Shown here piece after piece: positions 34,547 to 43,360 of a stretch of DNA of 64,000 bases; the first letter of the stretch is position 1; each line of letters begins with the position of its first letter. Made by a program: the position numbers and the translations under genes. This DNA comes from Paraglaciecola marina (GTDB lineage Bacteria > Pseudomonadota > Gammaproteobacteria > Enterobacterales > Alteromonadaceae): the NCBI RefSeq assembly GCF_004360155.1, contig NZ_ML178725.1, positions 1 through 64,000 of the forward strand, given 5' to 3'. Below the pieces are notes generated by a model. The model saw only the letters and a list, made by a program, of their open reading frames with translations. It was not told the DNA's origin and did no database searches.

Positions 34547-35719
34547 TTGCTAAAGACTATACTTATAGATGAAGTTACAGAAGGGATGTACATTGACTCT
34601 ATCGTAAAACAAAAAAGTTCACTCAAGATAGCTAGTCGAGGTAGAGTAACTTCAAAAAAAGCGATCGATCAGTTAAAAAAACAAGGCATTTTAGCGGTTG
34701 CAATTGATTTAAGTAAACAACTTAATGTTAAAGAAAAAGAACAGCAACACGTCACTGTAAACCCTAAATCTGAAGTACCTTTTGAGTCTGAACTTGCAAT
34801 GGCTATGAAGTTGCATGCACAGGGTAAAAGTATTCAAAAAACCATGTTAAACAACGTGGCTAAAAACCTTTCTGTAGATTTGGCTGTGCCACAAGAATTC
34901 GCTTCTAGCCTAGTCTCATCCATAGACAGAAACCCAAATGCATTAATGTGCATGACCAAAATACGAGAAAAGGACACCTACCTTTTAGAGCATTCTTTAA
35001 ATGTATCTATTTTATTAGCTCACTTTGGAACCCATATAGGGCTAGCTGAAGACCAAGTACAAGAGCTCGCATTATCTGGTTTTTTACATGATATTGGAAA
35101 AATTAAAATTCCTGATGCGATATTGCATAAACCAGGACGCCTTACTGATTCAGAAATGGATATTATGCGTAAACATGTGGTTTATGGCACAAAAGTATTA
35201 GATGAAATGGGATTACCTGATTCTATGGTTACGACTATAAGTGAGCACCATGAGAGGTTAGATGGCTTGGGTTATCCACTAGGATTGCAAGGAGAACAAA
35301 TAACTAAGTTTGGCCGCATGATTGCCATAGTGGATACCTATGACGCTATAACAGCAGACAGATGTTATAAAGCTGGTATGCCATCTAAAAAAGCATTACA
35401 AATACTATTAAAAGATAGCCCAAATAAGTTTGATTTAGCCTTAGTTAAACAGTTTGTTCAATGTGTCGGTATTTATCCCGTTGGCAGTTTAGTGAAACTA
35501 GATAACGAAAAGGTCGCTATGGTGCTTAAACAACATCCTGAGCATGCTATTAAACCTGTTGTTAAGGTGTTCTATTCTGTCCGTGGTAGTCATTATTTAG
35601 AGCCCAAAGAGCTCAACTTAGCGGCAAGTAATAACACTGTAAAAATAGTAGAAGCCGTAATCGCCAGTGACTATAAATTGGACTTTAACCGCTATTTTAA
35701 TGAATCAATTGCGCTGTAA
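34547..35719 (+). CDS. HD-GYP domain cyclic di-GMP phosphodiesterase
   Basis: Hydrolyses cyclic di-GMP, if active. An N-terminal DUF3391 domain (LKTILIDEVTEGMYIDSIV, about residues 1-130) precedes an HD-GYP domain. In it HDIGKIKIPDAIL carries the HD pair, and HHERLDGLGYPLGL carries the HHExxDGxGYP signature intact, so catalysis is likely. The length is 390 residues. The apparent start is TTG with a weak upstream site. Its stop abuts a convergent small gene with no gap. Confidence 0.93.
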   Translation: MLKTILIDEVTEGMYIDSIVKQKSSLKIASRGRVTSKKAIDQLKKQGILAVAIDLSKQLNVKEKEQQHVTVNPKSEVPFESELAMAMKLHAQGKSIQKTMLNNVAKNLSVDLAVPQEFASSLVSSIDRNPNALMCMTKIREKDTYLLEHSLNVSILLAHFGTHIGLAEDQVQELALSGFLHDIGKIKIPDAILHKPGRLTDSEMDIMRKHVVYGTKVLDEMGLPDSMVTTISEHHERLDGLGYPLGLQGEQITKFGRMIAIVDTYDAITADRCYKAGMPSKKALQILLKDSPNKFDLALVKQFVQCVGIYPVGSLVKLDNEKVAMVLKQHPEHAIKPVVKVFYSVRGSHYLEPKELNLAASNNTVKIVEAVIASDYKLDFNRYFNESIAL

Positions 35720-35911
35720 TTAACGATAAATTTGTTCAGGTAGTAATTTTAAAATGACTCTAAGTTGATCTGTCGTTACAGCTGATGGACAGACGCCCTT
35801 ATTGACTAAATCTTGACGAATACATGCAGGGTCGGTTGACGAAAAATCAGCACTATTTTTTTGCACGTAACGGGTTAATTGTTGTTGCATTTTTCGTGTT
35901 AAACAAGACAT
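35720..35911 (-). CDS. Small hypothetical protein (63 residues)
   Basis: Unrecognised. MSCLTRKMQQQLTRYVQKN begins a basic, soluble protein with two cysteines in the middle (ACIRQDLVNKGVCP) and no signal peptide. An AAGG ribosome-binding site lies 8 bases before the ATG. The stop codon is directly adjacent to the convergent HD-GYP stop, a tight arrangement that suggests real genes on both strands. The coding potential looks reasonable, but I cannot assign a family. Confidence 0.55.
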   Translation of the reverse strand: MSCLTRKMQQQLTRYVQKNSADFSSTDPACIRQDLVNKGVCPSAVTTDQLRVILKLLPEQIYR

Positions 35912-36210
35912 CTGTACAACCTTATCAGTGAAATGTTATCGGCCTATAAAAATCTAAAGGCTATCATTTTGAATATAGATATTTTGTATATATGAATATA
36001 AAATATCTGCATAAATTAGTGATAATCAAAAAGTAAGCCAATAAAGTTTTATTTATATAATTCAATGCATTACGATTTATTTTAATGTTAATTAAATGTT
36101 ACTTGTAAATAAAGCTGACACTCTTTTTAACTTCGATATAATATTGGGTAAATTAAGCTAAATCCTGACAATTACAGTAATTATTTTTAATAAAATGGAA
36201 CGGGAATTAC

Positions 36211-38397
36211 ATGAAACATAATATAGAAAAAGGCTTGTTAAAAACGACTTGGAATAGCGTGTTGATAACTGCATCAACTACCCTATTGCTTGCTTGTCAG
36301 CCAAAAACAGAGGACGTAAAAATGCCAGAAGTCGAGTCTCAAGCTGCATCAGTGTTAACTTATCCAGTAACCCGTAAAGGAGATGTAGTTGATACCTATT
36401 TTGGTGTGCAAGTTGCCGATCCGTATCGCTGGCTTGAAGATGACAGAAGTGCAGAAACCGAAGCTTGGGTAAAAGCTCAAAATAAAGCGACACAAGGGTA
36501 TTTAGAGCAAGTACCTTACAAAGATAAAATTGCTACAGTTGTTAAAAATCTACTGAACTACGAAAGAATTTCTGCACCATTTACTGAGGGTGATTACACC
36601 TATTTTTATAAGAACGATGGGCTACAGAACCAAAGTGTGGTGTATCGCCAAAAAGGTGAAGGTGAGCCACAAGTATTTATCGATCCAAACAAGTTGAGTG
36701 ATGACGGCACAGTGTCATTAGCGGGTCTGTCATTTTCGAATGACGGATCTTTAGCTGCGTACTTAACTTCAACAGGTGGTAGTGATTGGCGTGAGCTTTA
36801 TGTTATTGACACCAATACTATGGAAAAAGTCGATACCAAACTGGTAGATCTTAAATTTACAGGTGTCTCTTGGTATAAGAATGAAGGTTTTTATTACTCT
36901 AGCTACGATAAACCTGAAGGGTCTGAGTTAAGTGAAAAAACCGACCAGCATAAAGTGTATTATCACAAAATGGGTACCGCCCAAAAAGATGATATTGCTA
37001 TTTTTGGTCATACCGAAGATCAAAAACATCGTTATGTTGGCGCCGAAGTGTCAGATGATAATCAATATTTAATGATTTCAGCGGCGAACTCTACGTCGGG
37101 TAATCGCGCATATTTAAAAAACTTAAATGATACGAACGCAACATGGATAACGGTGAAAGAATCCATAGAGTCAGATGTTTATCTGTTAACTAATAAAGGT
37201 GAAGATCTGTATTTGGCAACAAACTACCAAGCACCTAATAGTAAAATTGTAAAGGTTAAAGCAAGCGCTCCCAATGTAGAAAATTGGCAAGATGTGGTGT
37301 CAGAAACCGAAAATGTTTTATCACCTAGCACAGCTGGTGGCTATATTTTTGCTGAATACATGGTAGATGCCATTTCTAAGGTGTTTCAATACTCTCTAGA
37401 GGGTGAGCAAGTACGTGAAATTGCCTTGCCAGATATTGGTACAGCAGGCAGCTTCGCTGGCAAACAAAAAGCCACCACAACTTATTTCACCTTTAGCAAT
37501 TACACTACGCCTACCACTATCTATTCATACGATATAACAACTGGAAAAACGGCATTATTCAACAAGCCAGCATCGGCATTTGATGGCAGTCAATATGTAT
37601 CTAAACAAGTATTTTATACATCTAAAGACGGCACCAAAGTACCTATGATTGTCACTCAACATAAAGATGCAAAACTTGACGGTAGTAGCCCAACTATTTT
37701 ATACGGTTACGGCGGTTTTAATGTCAGCCTAACTCCTCAGTTTAGTTCTACTGTGGCTGCTTGGTTAGAGTTAGGAGGTAGTTATGCCGTCGCTAACATT
37801 CGTGGCGGTGGTGAATATGGTAAGGCCTGGCATAAAGCTGGCACTCAGTTACAAAAGCAAAATGTTTTCGACGATTTTATTGCCGCTGCTGAGTATTTAA
37901 TTGATAACAAATACACTAGTAGCAAACATTTAGCACTGCGTGGGGGCTCAAATGGCGGCCTATTGGTGGGAGCTGTAGCCAATCAACGCCCTGATTTAGC
38001 TGCGGTAGCATTACCAGCAGTTGGTGTTATGGATATGCTGCGCTACCATACCTTTACCGCTGGGGCGGGTTGGGCTTATGACTACGGTACAGCAGAACAA
38101 AGTAAAGAAATGTTCGAGTACCTAAAAGCTTATTCGCCAGTTCATACGGTAAAATCAGGTGTTGAATACCCAGCTACTTTGGTCACTACAGCTGACCATG
38201 ATGACCGCGTAGTACCTGCTCACTCATTCAAGTACGCCGCTATGCTACAAGCCAACCACACGGGTACTAGCCCGACGCTTATTCGTATAGAAACAGATGC
38301 AGGTCACGGAGCTGGCACGCCCATCAGTAAAACCATAGAACAATATGCTGACATATATGGTTTCACCCTTTATAACCTAGGGGTTAAAAACCTATAA
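36211..38397 (+). CDS. Prolyl oligopeptidase family serine peptidase (S9A), lipoprotein
   Basis: Cleaves short peptides after proline. A lipoprotein signal peptide ends in LLLACQPK, with cysteine near residue 29, so it is anchored in the periplasm or outer membrane. The N-terminal beta-propeller begins PVTRKGDVVDTYFGVQVADPYRWLED, a strong S9A signature. The C-terminal alpha/beta hydrolase has the catalytic serine in LRGGSNGGLLVGA, aspartate in DHDDRVVP and histidine in DAGHGAG. It is 728 residues. Its ribosome-binding site is GGAACGGGA. The transcript ends at a terminator shared with the convergent yicC. Confidence 0.95.
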   Translation: MKHNIEKGLLKTTWNSVLITASTTLLLACQPKTEDVKMPEVESQAASVLTYPVTRKGDVVDTYFGVQVADPYRWLEDDRSAETEAWVKAQNKATQGYLEQVPYKDKIATVVKNLLNYERISAPFTEGDYTYFYKNDGLQNQSVVYRQKGEGEPQVFIDPNKLSDDGTVSLAGLSFSNDGSLAAYLTSTGGSDWRELYVIDTNTMEKVDTKLVDLKFTGVSWYKNEGFYYSSYDKPEGSELSEKTDQHKVYYHKMGTAQKDDIAIFGHTEDQKHRYVGAEVSDDNQYLMISAANSTSGNRAYLKNLNDTNATWITVKESIESDVYLLTNKGEDLYLATNYQAPNSKIVKVKASAPNVENWQDVVSETENVLSPSTAGGYIFAEYMVDAISKVFQYSLEGEQVREIALPDIGTAGSFAGKQKATTTYFTFSNYTTPTTIYSYDITTGKTALFNKPASAFDGSQYVSKQVFYTSKDGTKVPMIVTQHKDAKLDGSSPTILYGYGGFNVSLTPQFSSTVAAWLELGGSYAVANIRGGGEYGKAWHKAGTQLQKQNVFDDFIAAAEYLIDNKYTSSKHLALRGGSNGGLLVGAVANQRPDLAAVALPAVGVMDMLRYHTFTAGAGWAYDYGTAEQSKEMFEYLKAYSPVHTVKSGVEYPATLVTTADHDDRVVPAHSFKYAAMLQANHTGTSPTLIRIETDAGHGAGTPISKTIEQYADIYGFTLYNLGVKNL

Positions 38398-38412
38398 CGA
38401 CAACCCACACTT

Positions 38413-38443
38413 AAAAAAGCCATCACTTAACGATGGCTTTTTT
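38413..38443. terminator. Bidirectional terminator between S9 peptidase and yicC
   Basis: AAAAAAGCCATC and GATGGCTTTTTT form a 12-base-pair stem with a seven-base loop. The A/T flanks make it work for both convergent genes. Confidence 0.9.
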
Positions 38444-38469
38444 GTTGAGTTAAATTAGCTATCAACTTC

Positions 38470-39333
38470 TTATTCAATATTGGCAATTTGCTCGCGCATT
38501 TGTTCGATTAACACTTTAAGTTCTACAGCTGATTGGGTGATATCGGTATTGATTGACTTTGAACCCAAAGTATTCGACTCGCGATTAAATTCTTGCATCA
38601 TAAAATCTAGACGGCGGCCTACTGCCCCACCCTTTTTGAGGATTTTATGGGTTTCACTGATATGGGATATCAAACGATCTAATTCTTCGGCCACGTCTAC
38701 CTTTTGCGCTAGCATTACCATTTCTTGCTCGACACGGGTTGATTCTAACTCTATTTTTGCTTCTTCAAAGCGGTTGAGTATTTTTTCTCGCTGCCATTTA
38801 AGCACTTCAGGCATATGGGCTGTGACTTTTTCTACTTCTACCTTGATGCCGTTTAAGCGCTGTTCGATCATGGCTTTAAGGTTTACACCTTCAGTCGCAC
38901 GGGCAGCAATAAAGTCGGCTATGGTAAGGTCAAACTCTTTCAGTATGTCACCTTGAATACTATCCATGTCTGCTTCTTCTGCTGACATCACGCCAGGCCA
39001 TTTTAGGACATCTACTGGGTTCACTCCGACTGATTCGCCATGAGCTTGCACCCAGTTAGCCGCTTGCATGACTTGTTTGGCTAGATTTTCGTTTAAATTT
39101 AACTTACCTACTGCGGCGTCGTTAGCGAAAAAGCGCAACGCACATTCGACCTTACCCCTTTGTAATTGTTTACGAAAACGTTCACGTAATACGGGTTCCA
39201 TGCCTTTAAATTGCTCAGGAAGACGAAAATAAGTTTCAAGAAATCTTTGGTTAACAGAGCGTATTTCCCATACGGCTGAGCCCCAATCGGCTTTGAGTTC
39301 GCGGCGGGCAAAAGCAGTCATACTGTAAATCAT
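38470..39333 (-). CDS. yicC: YicC family endoribonuclease
   Basis: A 287-residue protein of the YicC/YloC family. Some members have been reported as endoribonucleases acting on small RNAs. It starts MIYSMTAFARRELKADWGS and ends with the conserved block GRRLDFMMQEFNRESNTLGSK followed by KVLIEQMREQIANIE. It is divergent from rph across 178 bases; this yicC/rph-pyrE neighbourhood is conserved in many gammaproteobacteria. Confidence 0.95.
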   Translation of the reverse strand: MIYSMTAFARRELKADWGSAVWEIRSVNQRFLETYFRLPEQFKGMEPVLRERFRKQLQRGKVECALRFFANDAAVGKLNLNENLAKQVMQAANWVQAHGESVGVNPVDVLKWPGVMSAEEADMDSIQGDILKEFDLTIADFIAARATEGVNLKAMIEQRLNGIKVEVEKVTAHMPEVLKWQREKILNRFEEAKIELESTRVEQEMVMLAQKVDVAEELDRLISHISETHKILKKGGAVGRRLDFMMQEFNRESNTLGSKSINTDITQSAVELKVLIEQMREQIANIE

Positions 39334-39511
39334 TGAAATCTTCCTAAGTTTTAATTCGGGGCATTATACCTCTGTTGCTCTTCGGTGCGAGAGTCCATAC
39401 CTAGTATTCGCTAAATAATTGGGTATGAATGCTTTAAAACTCAAGATAATTTGTACGTATGCCTCTATAATTGCGGCCATTATTTTGTCTGTGAGTATTT
39501 AGGAGAGCACC

Positions 39512-40225
39512 ATGCGTCCAAGTGGAAGAACTGCCAATCAAATTCGCCCTGTTACTATTACCCGTAATTTTACCTGCCATGCCGAGGGCTCAGTGTTAAT
39601 TGAGTTTGGTAACACCAAAGTATTGTGTAACGCTACGGTAACCGAAGGTGTTCCGCGCTTTATGAAAGGCAAAGGTAAAGGTTGGGTGAATGCTGAATAC
39701 AGCATGTTACCACGGGCCACTCACACCCGTTCAGACCGTGAAGCAGCTAGAGGTAAACAAGGTGGTCGTACTCTTGAAATTCAACGTTTAATTGCTCGTT
39801 CGTTGCGTGCAGCGGTTGATTTAAAGCTGCTTGGTGAGAACACTATAGTAGTAGATTGTGATGTGATTCAAGCTGATGGAGGCACCCGTACTGCCTCTAT
39901 CACAGGCGCATGTGTCGCCCTAGCTGATGCATTAAGCTGGATGCGTACTAAGGGTATTTTAAAAACTAACCCTATTAAACACATGATTGCCGCTTTATCA
40001 GTAGGTGTCTACAAAGGGGTAGCGATTGCTGATTTAGAATATCTTGAAGACTCAGATGCTGAAACAGACATGAACGTTGTCATGACCGATACGGGTAAAT
40101 TCATAGAAGTACAAGGCACCGCAGAGGGTGAACCTTTTGACGCAGATGAACTAAACGAAATGTTAGCGCTGGCGAAAGACGGTATTCGCGAGTTATTTGA
40201 CGCACAAAAATTGGCTTTAAATTAG
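39512..40225 (+). CDS. rph: Ribonuclease PH
   Basis: Phosphorolytic 3'-5' exoribonuclease that trims tRNA 3' ends. It starts [20 protein letters not shown], contains [22 protein letters not shown] and the catalytic-site region [19 protein letters not shown]. It is 237 residues and intact, unlike the frameshifted copy in common E. coli K-12 strains. AGGAGAG precedes the ATG. pyrE follows 2 bases later. Confidence 0.97.
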   Translation: MRPSGRTANQIRPVTITRNFTCHAEGSVLIEFGNTKVLCNATVTEGVPRFMKGKGKGWVNAEYSMLPRATHTRSDREAARGKQGGRTLEIQRLIARSLRAAVDLKLLGENTIVVDCDVIQADGGTRTASITGACVALADALSWMRTKGILKTNPIKHMIAALSVGVYKGVAIADLEYLEDSDAETDMNVVMTDTGKFIEVQGTAEGEPFDADELNEMLALAKDGIRELFDAQKLALN

Positions 40226-40227
40226 GA

Positions 40228-40875
40228 TTGACCATGCAAGATTATCAACGTGATTTTATTGAATTTGCTTTAGCTCGCAATGTTTTAAAATTTGGTCAGT
40301 TTACCCTTAAATCAGGCCGTACTAGCCCTTACTTCTTTAACGCTGGTTTGTTTAACACAGGGGGCGATTTAGCCAAACTTGGGCAGTTTTACGCACAAGC
40401 TTTGCAAAATGCAGCCATAGAATATGATGTGTTATTTGGGCCTGCTTATAAAGGTATTCCTATTGCCACCACTACAGCTGTGGCCCTTGCGGATAAACAT
40501 GGGATAGATAAGCCCTATTGCTTTAACCGTAAAGAAGCTAAAACCCACGGCGAAGGTGGCAATCTAGTGGGTAGTCCATTAACAGGTAAAATAATGTTAG
40601 TTGATGATGTTATTACCGCAGGTACCGCAATTCGTGAATCAATGTTGCTAATTGAAGCTAACAAAGCCGACCTTGCAGGTGTGTTGATAGCACTAGATAG
40701 ACAAGAAAAAGGCCAAGGTGAGTTATCAGCCATTCAAGAAGTAGAGCGCGACTTTAATACTCAAGTGGTGAGCATTGTAAGCCTAGCAGATTTGGTTGAA
40801 TACTTAGCTGATAAACCAGAGATGGCAGAGCATTTAGCAAATATCAAACAATACCGTTTAGACTACGGGATTTAG
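40228..40875 (+). CDS. pyrE: Orotate phosphoribosyltransferase
   Basis: Makes orotidine 5'-phosphate in pyrimidine synthesis. [18 protein letters not shown] and the PRPP-binding motif [18 protein letters not shown] are present; [12 protein letters not shown] is the flexible loop. It is 215 residues. It is preceded by rph, as in enterobacteria, where translation of rph and an attenuator regulate pyrE. Here only 2 bases separate the genes, so the intergenic attenuator of E. coli is absent. Confidence 0.97.
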   Translation: MTMQDYQRDFIEFALARNVLKFGQFTLKSGRTSPYFFNAGLFNTGGDLAKLGQFYAQALQNAAIEYDVLFGPAYKGIPIATTTAVALADKHGIDKPYCFNRKEAKTHGEGGNLVGSPLTGKIMLVDDVITAGTAIRESMLLIEANKADLAGVLIALDRQEKGQGELSAIQEVERDFNTQVVSIVSLADLVEYLADKPEMAEHLANIKQYRLDYGI

Positions 40876-40882
40876 TTAGCCT

Positions 40883-41134
40883 GTGAGTGCAGATAACCCT
40901 TTTGAATCAGCTGATTATCAATTAGATGCTATGGGTATGCGCTGCCCAGAGCCAGTAATGATGGTGCGTCTGCAAATTCGTGAGATGCAAATCGGCGAAA
41001 CCCTAGCAGTTATTGCGGACGACCATTCCACCACTCGGGATATCCCCAGCTTTTGCCATTTTATGGAACATGAGCTGGTGGATCAAGCTGTAGATAAAGC
41101 GCCCTATCGTTATATTATTCGTAAAGGAAAGTAA
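40883..41134 (+). CDS. tusA: TusA family sulfurtransferase
   Basis: A sulfur-carrier protein of the TusA/SirA fold, 83 residues. The active-site cysteine sits in the motif [12 protein letters not shown], and [10 protein letters not shown] is the second conserved block. Family members relay sulfur from cysteine desulfurase to tRNA 2-thiolation and other sinks. The start is GTG, 7 bases after the pyrE stop, so it may be coupled to pyrE. This neighbourhood is not the standard tusA locus, so this may be a TusA paralogue rather than TusA itself. Confidence 0.85.
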   Translation: MSADNPFESADYQLDAMGMRCPEPVMMVRLQIREMQIGETLAVIADDHSTTRDIPSFCHFMEHELVDQAVDKAPYRYIIRKGK

Positions 41135-41147
41135 GCAGGGGCGCTTG

Positions 41148-43187
41148 TTAAAACGTCACTTTCACCAAATTGCTCTGTGCTAAAAGTGACCGCACAATTA
41201 CCATTCGCGATTCGTCTTGGCTTAGGGAAAAGTTAAGCTTCCATCTGTTTTTAGCAAGTTCTTGGCTTTGTAATTCGCCTGTTTTTAAGTTGACTCTAGT
41301 AAGCATAGCCATGTTTTCTTCATGAGAGGTGTAATACAGCCAGCTTTCTGTTAACTGCCAACGGTTTGGTGATACTTCTGGTAGCTTGCCAAGTGCTAGA
41401 CTTGTACCATCAATGTATTTAATTGATAGGTTTTTGTCAGCATCTAGATGTAGCGTTCGAGCTGCATCTATTGGTGCGATTACGTAGGCATTAGTATCGA
41501 TACGCATGAAGCTTTGAGCATCAATTGAATATCGATATAAAACTACCTGATTATGTTCTTGCTTTGCAAACTCAATGTGGTTTTTCAAAGCGCTCCATCT
41601 TGGCGCGAAGCTCATTTCTAACTCTGTGGTTAAATATTCGAAAGAATTATTCACTAAGTTCACTAAAAACACTCTGCCGTTGGCTAAACCCGTAAGATAG
41701 GATTCATCTTGATTAATCGACATTGATTCAATTTCGGTATCGGGGCTTAAAGAAACAAGTGTTTTTGTGGCTTTGTTAATTTCTATAACATTGATCTGCA
41801 TCTGGTTTGGGGGATTTGCTATGTAATACAGACTGCCAGTACTTTGCCCTATGACAGGCATATCCTCTGCGTCTGGCATTTCATAATATTGAGATCTGAC
41901 AATAGTCTCGTTGTTAAACGGGGAAGGTTGTTCTGCCAGATCAAGGTAGTTACCATTGTGCTGACGCATATATAAGCATTGTTTCCCACATTGGTAAAAC
42001 ACATCATTTATGTGATTTTCGTTTAACGTCAAAGTAGTTAGTTCACGGGAATGCAGTGAATATTCAAGTAAGTCACCATCAAAACTTGATAGGGTAATAG
42101 TTTGATTATCTGCAGCCCACACCATACGAGTGACAGGCACCAGAAAAGACTGAACATTAACCAACTCCCCAGTATCAAGGTGCATAACTATCAACTCAGT
42201 TCGTTTATTATTATGCTGTCTTAAAATCGCCAGCATACTGCCGTCATGTGATTCCTTTACTGCAAAATCGCCCATTGTGGCTGTATTAGGTGACGTGACT
42301 CTAGAAAATTCCTGAGTTGTTAAAGAGTATCGCCAAATTTGGCCCTTTGGTGGTGCACTCCAAGAGTCGCTCAAATATAAGTATTGCCCATCGTGGGACC
42401 AACTTAAGGGCTTTTTTTGATTAATAGCTAGTTCTGTAACATTAGTTAGCCCTTGTTCAGGCTGGTAGTCTGCAATAAATGTTTGATAGATAGTTGGCGT
42501 GCTACGTACATAAACAAGTTGCCGCCCATTTGGGGACCAATAGGCATTGCCAAAATTAGCGTCTTCCCAAACTAAGCGTGACGTTTTATTGGTGGTCAAA
42601 TTTTTTACGTAGAGTTGTAAATAATCGTTTTTGTTGGCTCTATGTGAAAAGACTAAATTTTTGCTAACTTCATTATAATCTGCAATTACCTCAGACCCTG
42701 TGAGCATAGTAAGTTGCTCAATCTGCGCAGTGGTTTGGCTGTTAAAAAACCAAAACTTTAAGACAAAAATACACAAAAGTAATACTAAGCTTAACGCTAA
42801 CAAACTCTGTTGCCAGGTAATAGAAGGGGGTTGTTGTGGTTTACCAATATCCACATCAGCTATTAATTGATAACCTTTCTGGGGAAAAGTTTTTAAGTAA
42901 CTTGGCTGTTTTGCGTCATCAGATAGCACCTCTCTTAGTTTTCTAACTACTGATCTGAGGGCATCATCACTTACAACACGACCCGCCCATAACGCTTCAG
43001 TTAATGTTTGGCGGTTAACTACATGGCCCTTTGATTCACATAGCAGCAGTAAAAGCTGACAAACTTTGGGCTCTATTTTGTATATTTCACCCTGTTTATT
43101 TAAGACATTCCGTGCTGGATAAAAAGTAAACTTACCTACTTTTATGGGCATCTCTGAATTTTGGTAATTACTATTTTTTATATACAT
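41148..43187 (-). CDS. CadC-type transmembrane winged-helix regulator with beta-propeller-like sensor
   Basis: A 679-residue one-component regulator. Residues 13-115 form an OmpR/CadC-type winged helix (EPKVCQLLLLLCESKGHVVNRQ, then VVSDDALRSVVRKLREVL, then FPQKGYQL). One membrane helix lies at about 127-148 (SLLALSLVLLLCIFVLKFWFF). The rest is periplasmic, with repeated TolB/WD40-like blades such as WSPNGRQLVYVRS and WSHDGQYLYLSDSW. It is divergent from a serine hydrolase gene, and two TCACAAAA repeats in the shared intergenic region are a candidate binding site. The ligand is unknown. Confidence 0.9.
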   Translation of the reverse strand: MYIKNSNYQNSEMPIKVGKFTFYPARNVLNKQGEIYKIEPKVCQLLLLLCESKGHVVNRQTLTEALWAGRVVSDDALRSVVRKLREVLSDDAKQPSYLKTFPQKGYQLIADVDIGKPQQPPSITWQQSLLALSLVLLLCIFVLKFWFFNSQTTAQIEQLTMLTGSEVIADYNEVSKNLVFSHRANKNDYLQLYVKNLTTNKTSRLVWEDANFGNAYWSPNGRQLVYVRSTPTIYQTFIADYQPEQGLTNVTELAINQKKPLSWSHDGQYLYLSDSWSAPPKGQIWRYSLTTQEFSRVTSPNTATMGDFAVKESHDGSMLAILRQHNNKRTELIVMHLDTGELVNVQSFLVPVTRMVWAADNQTITLSSFDGDLLEYSLHSRELTTLTLNENHINDVFYQCGKQCLYMRQHNGNYLDLAEQPSPFNNETIVRSQYYEMPDAEDMPVIGQSTGSLYYIANPPNQMQINVIEINKATKTLVSLSPDTEIESMSINQDESYLTGLANGRVFLVNLVNNSFEYLTTELEMSFAPRWSALKNHIEFAKQEHNQVVLYRYSIDAQSFMRIDTNAYVIAPIDAARTLHLDADKNLSIKYIDGTSLALGKLPEVSPNRWQLTESWLYYTSHEENMAMLTRVNLKTGELQSQELAKNRWKLNFSLSQDESRMVIVRSLLAQSNLVKVTF

Positions 43188-43229
43188 ATCAATATATTAG
43201 AGCTCGTGTCTAAAAAATATAGCGGTCCG

Positions 43230-43247
43230 TCACAAAACATCACAAAA
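43230..43247 (+). promoter_or_regulatory. Candidate operator: TCACAAAA direct repeats
   Basis: TCACAAAA occurs at 43230-43237 and again at 43240-43247, a 10-base period or one helical turn, in the 173-base gap between the CadC-like regulator and the serine hydrolase start. OmpR/CadC-type winged-helix proteins typically bind such tandem repeats. The function is inferred. Confidence 0.45.
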
Positions 43248-43360
43248 GGGCCGTTGTGTTTATAGTCAGCTTATTAAATGCTTCACATTAGAAAATGAAG
43301 TATTCGGAAAAATTGAGTATTTCATATAAACCTTACGTCATTCAATCAAAGGAAAACAGC

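Noticed and set aside
38480-38956. 158-codon plus-strand frame inside yicC
   Set aside because: It lies wholly opposite yicC, has low-complexity serine-rich composition typical of antisense frames, and yicC is well supported.
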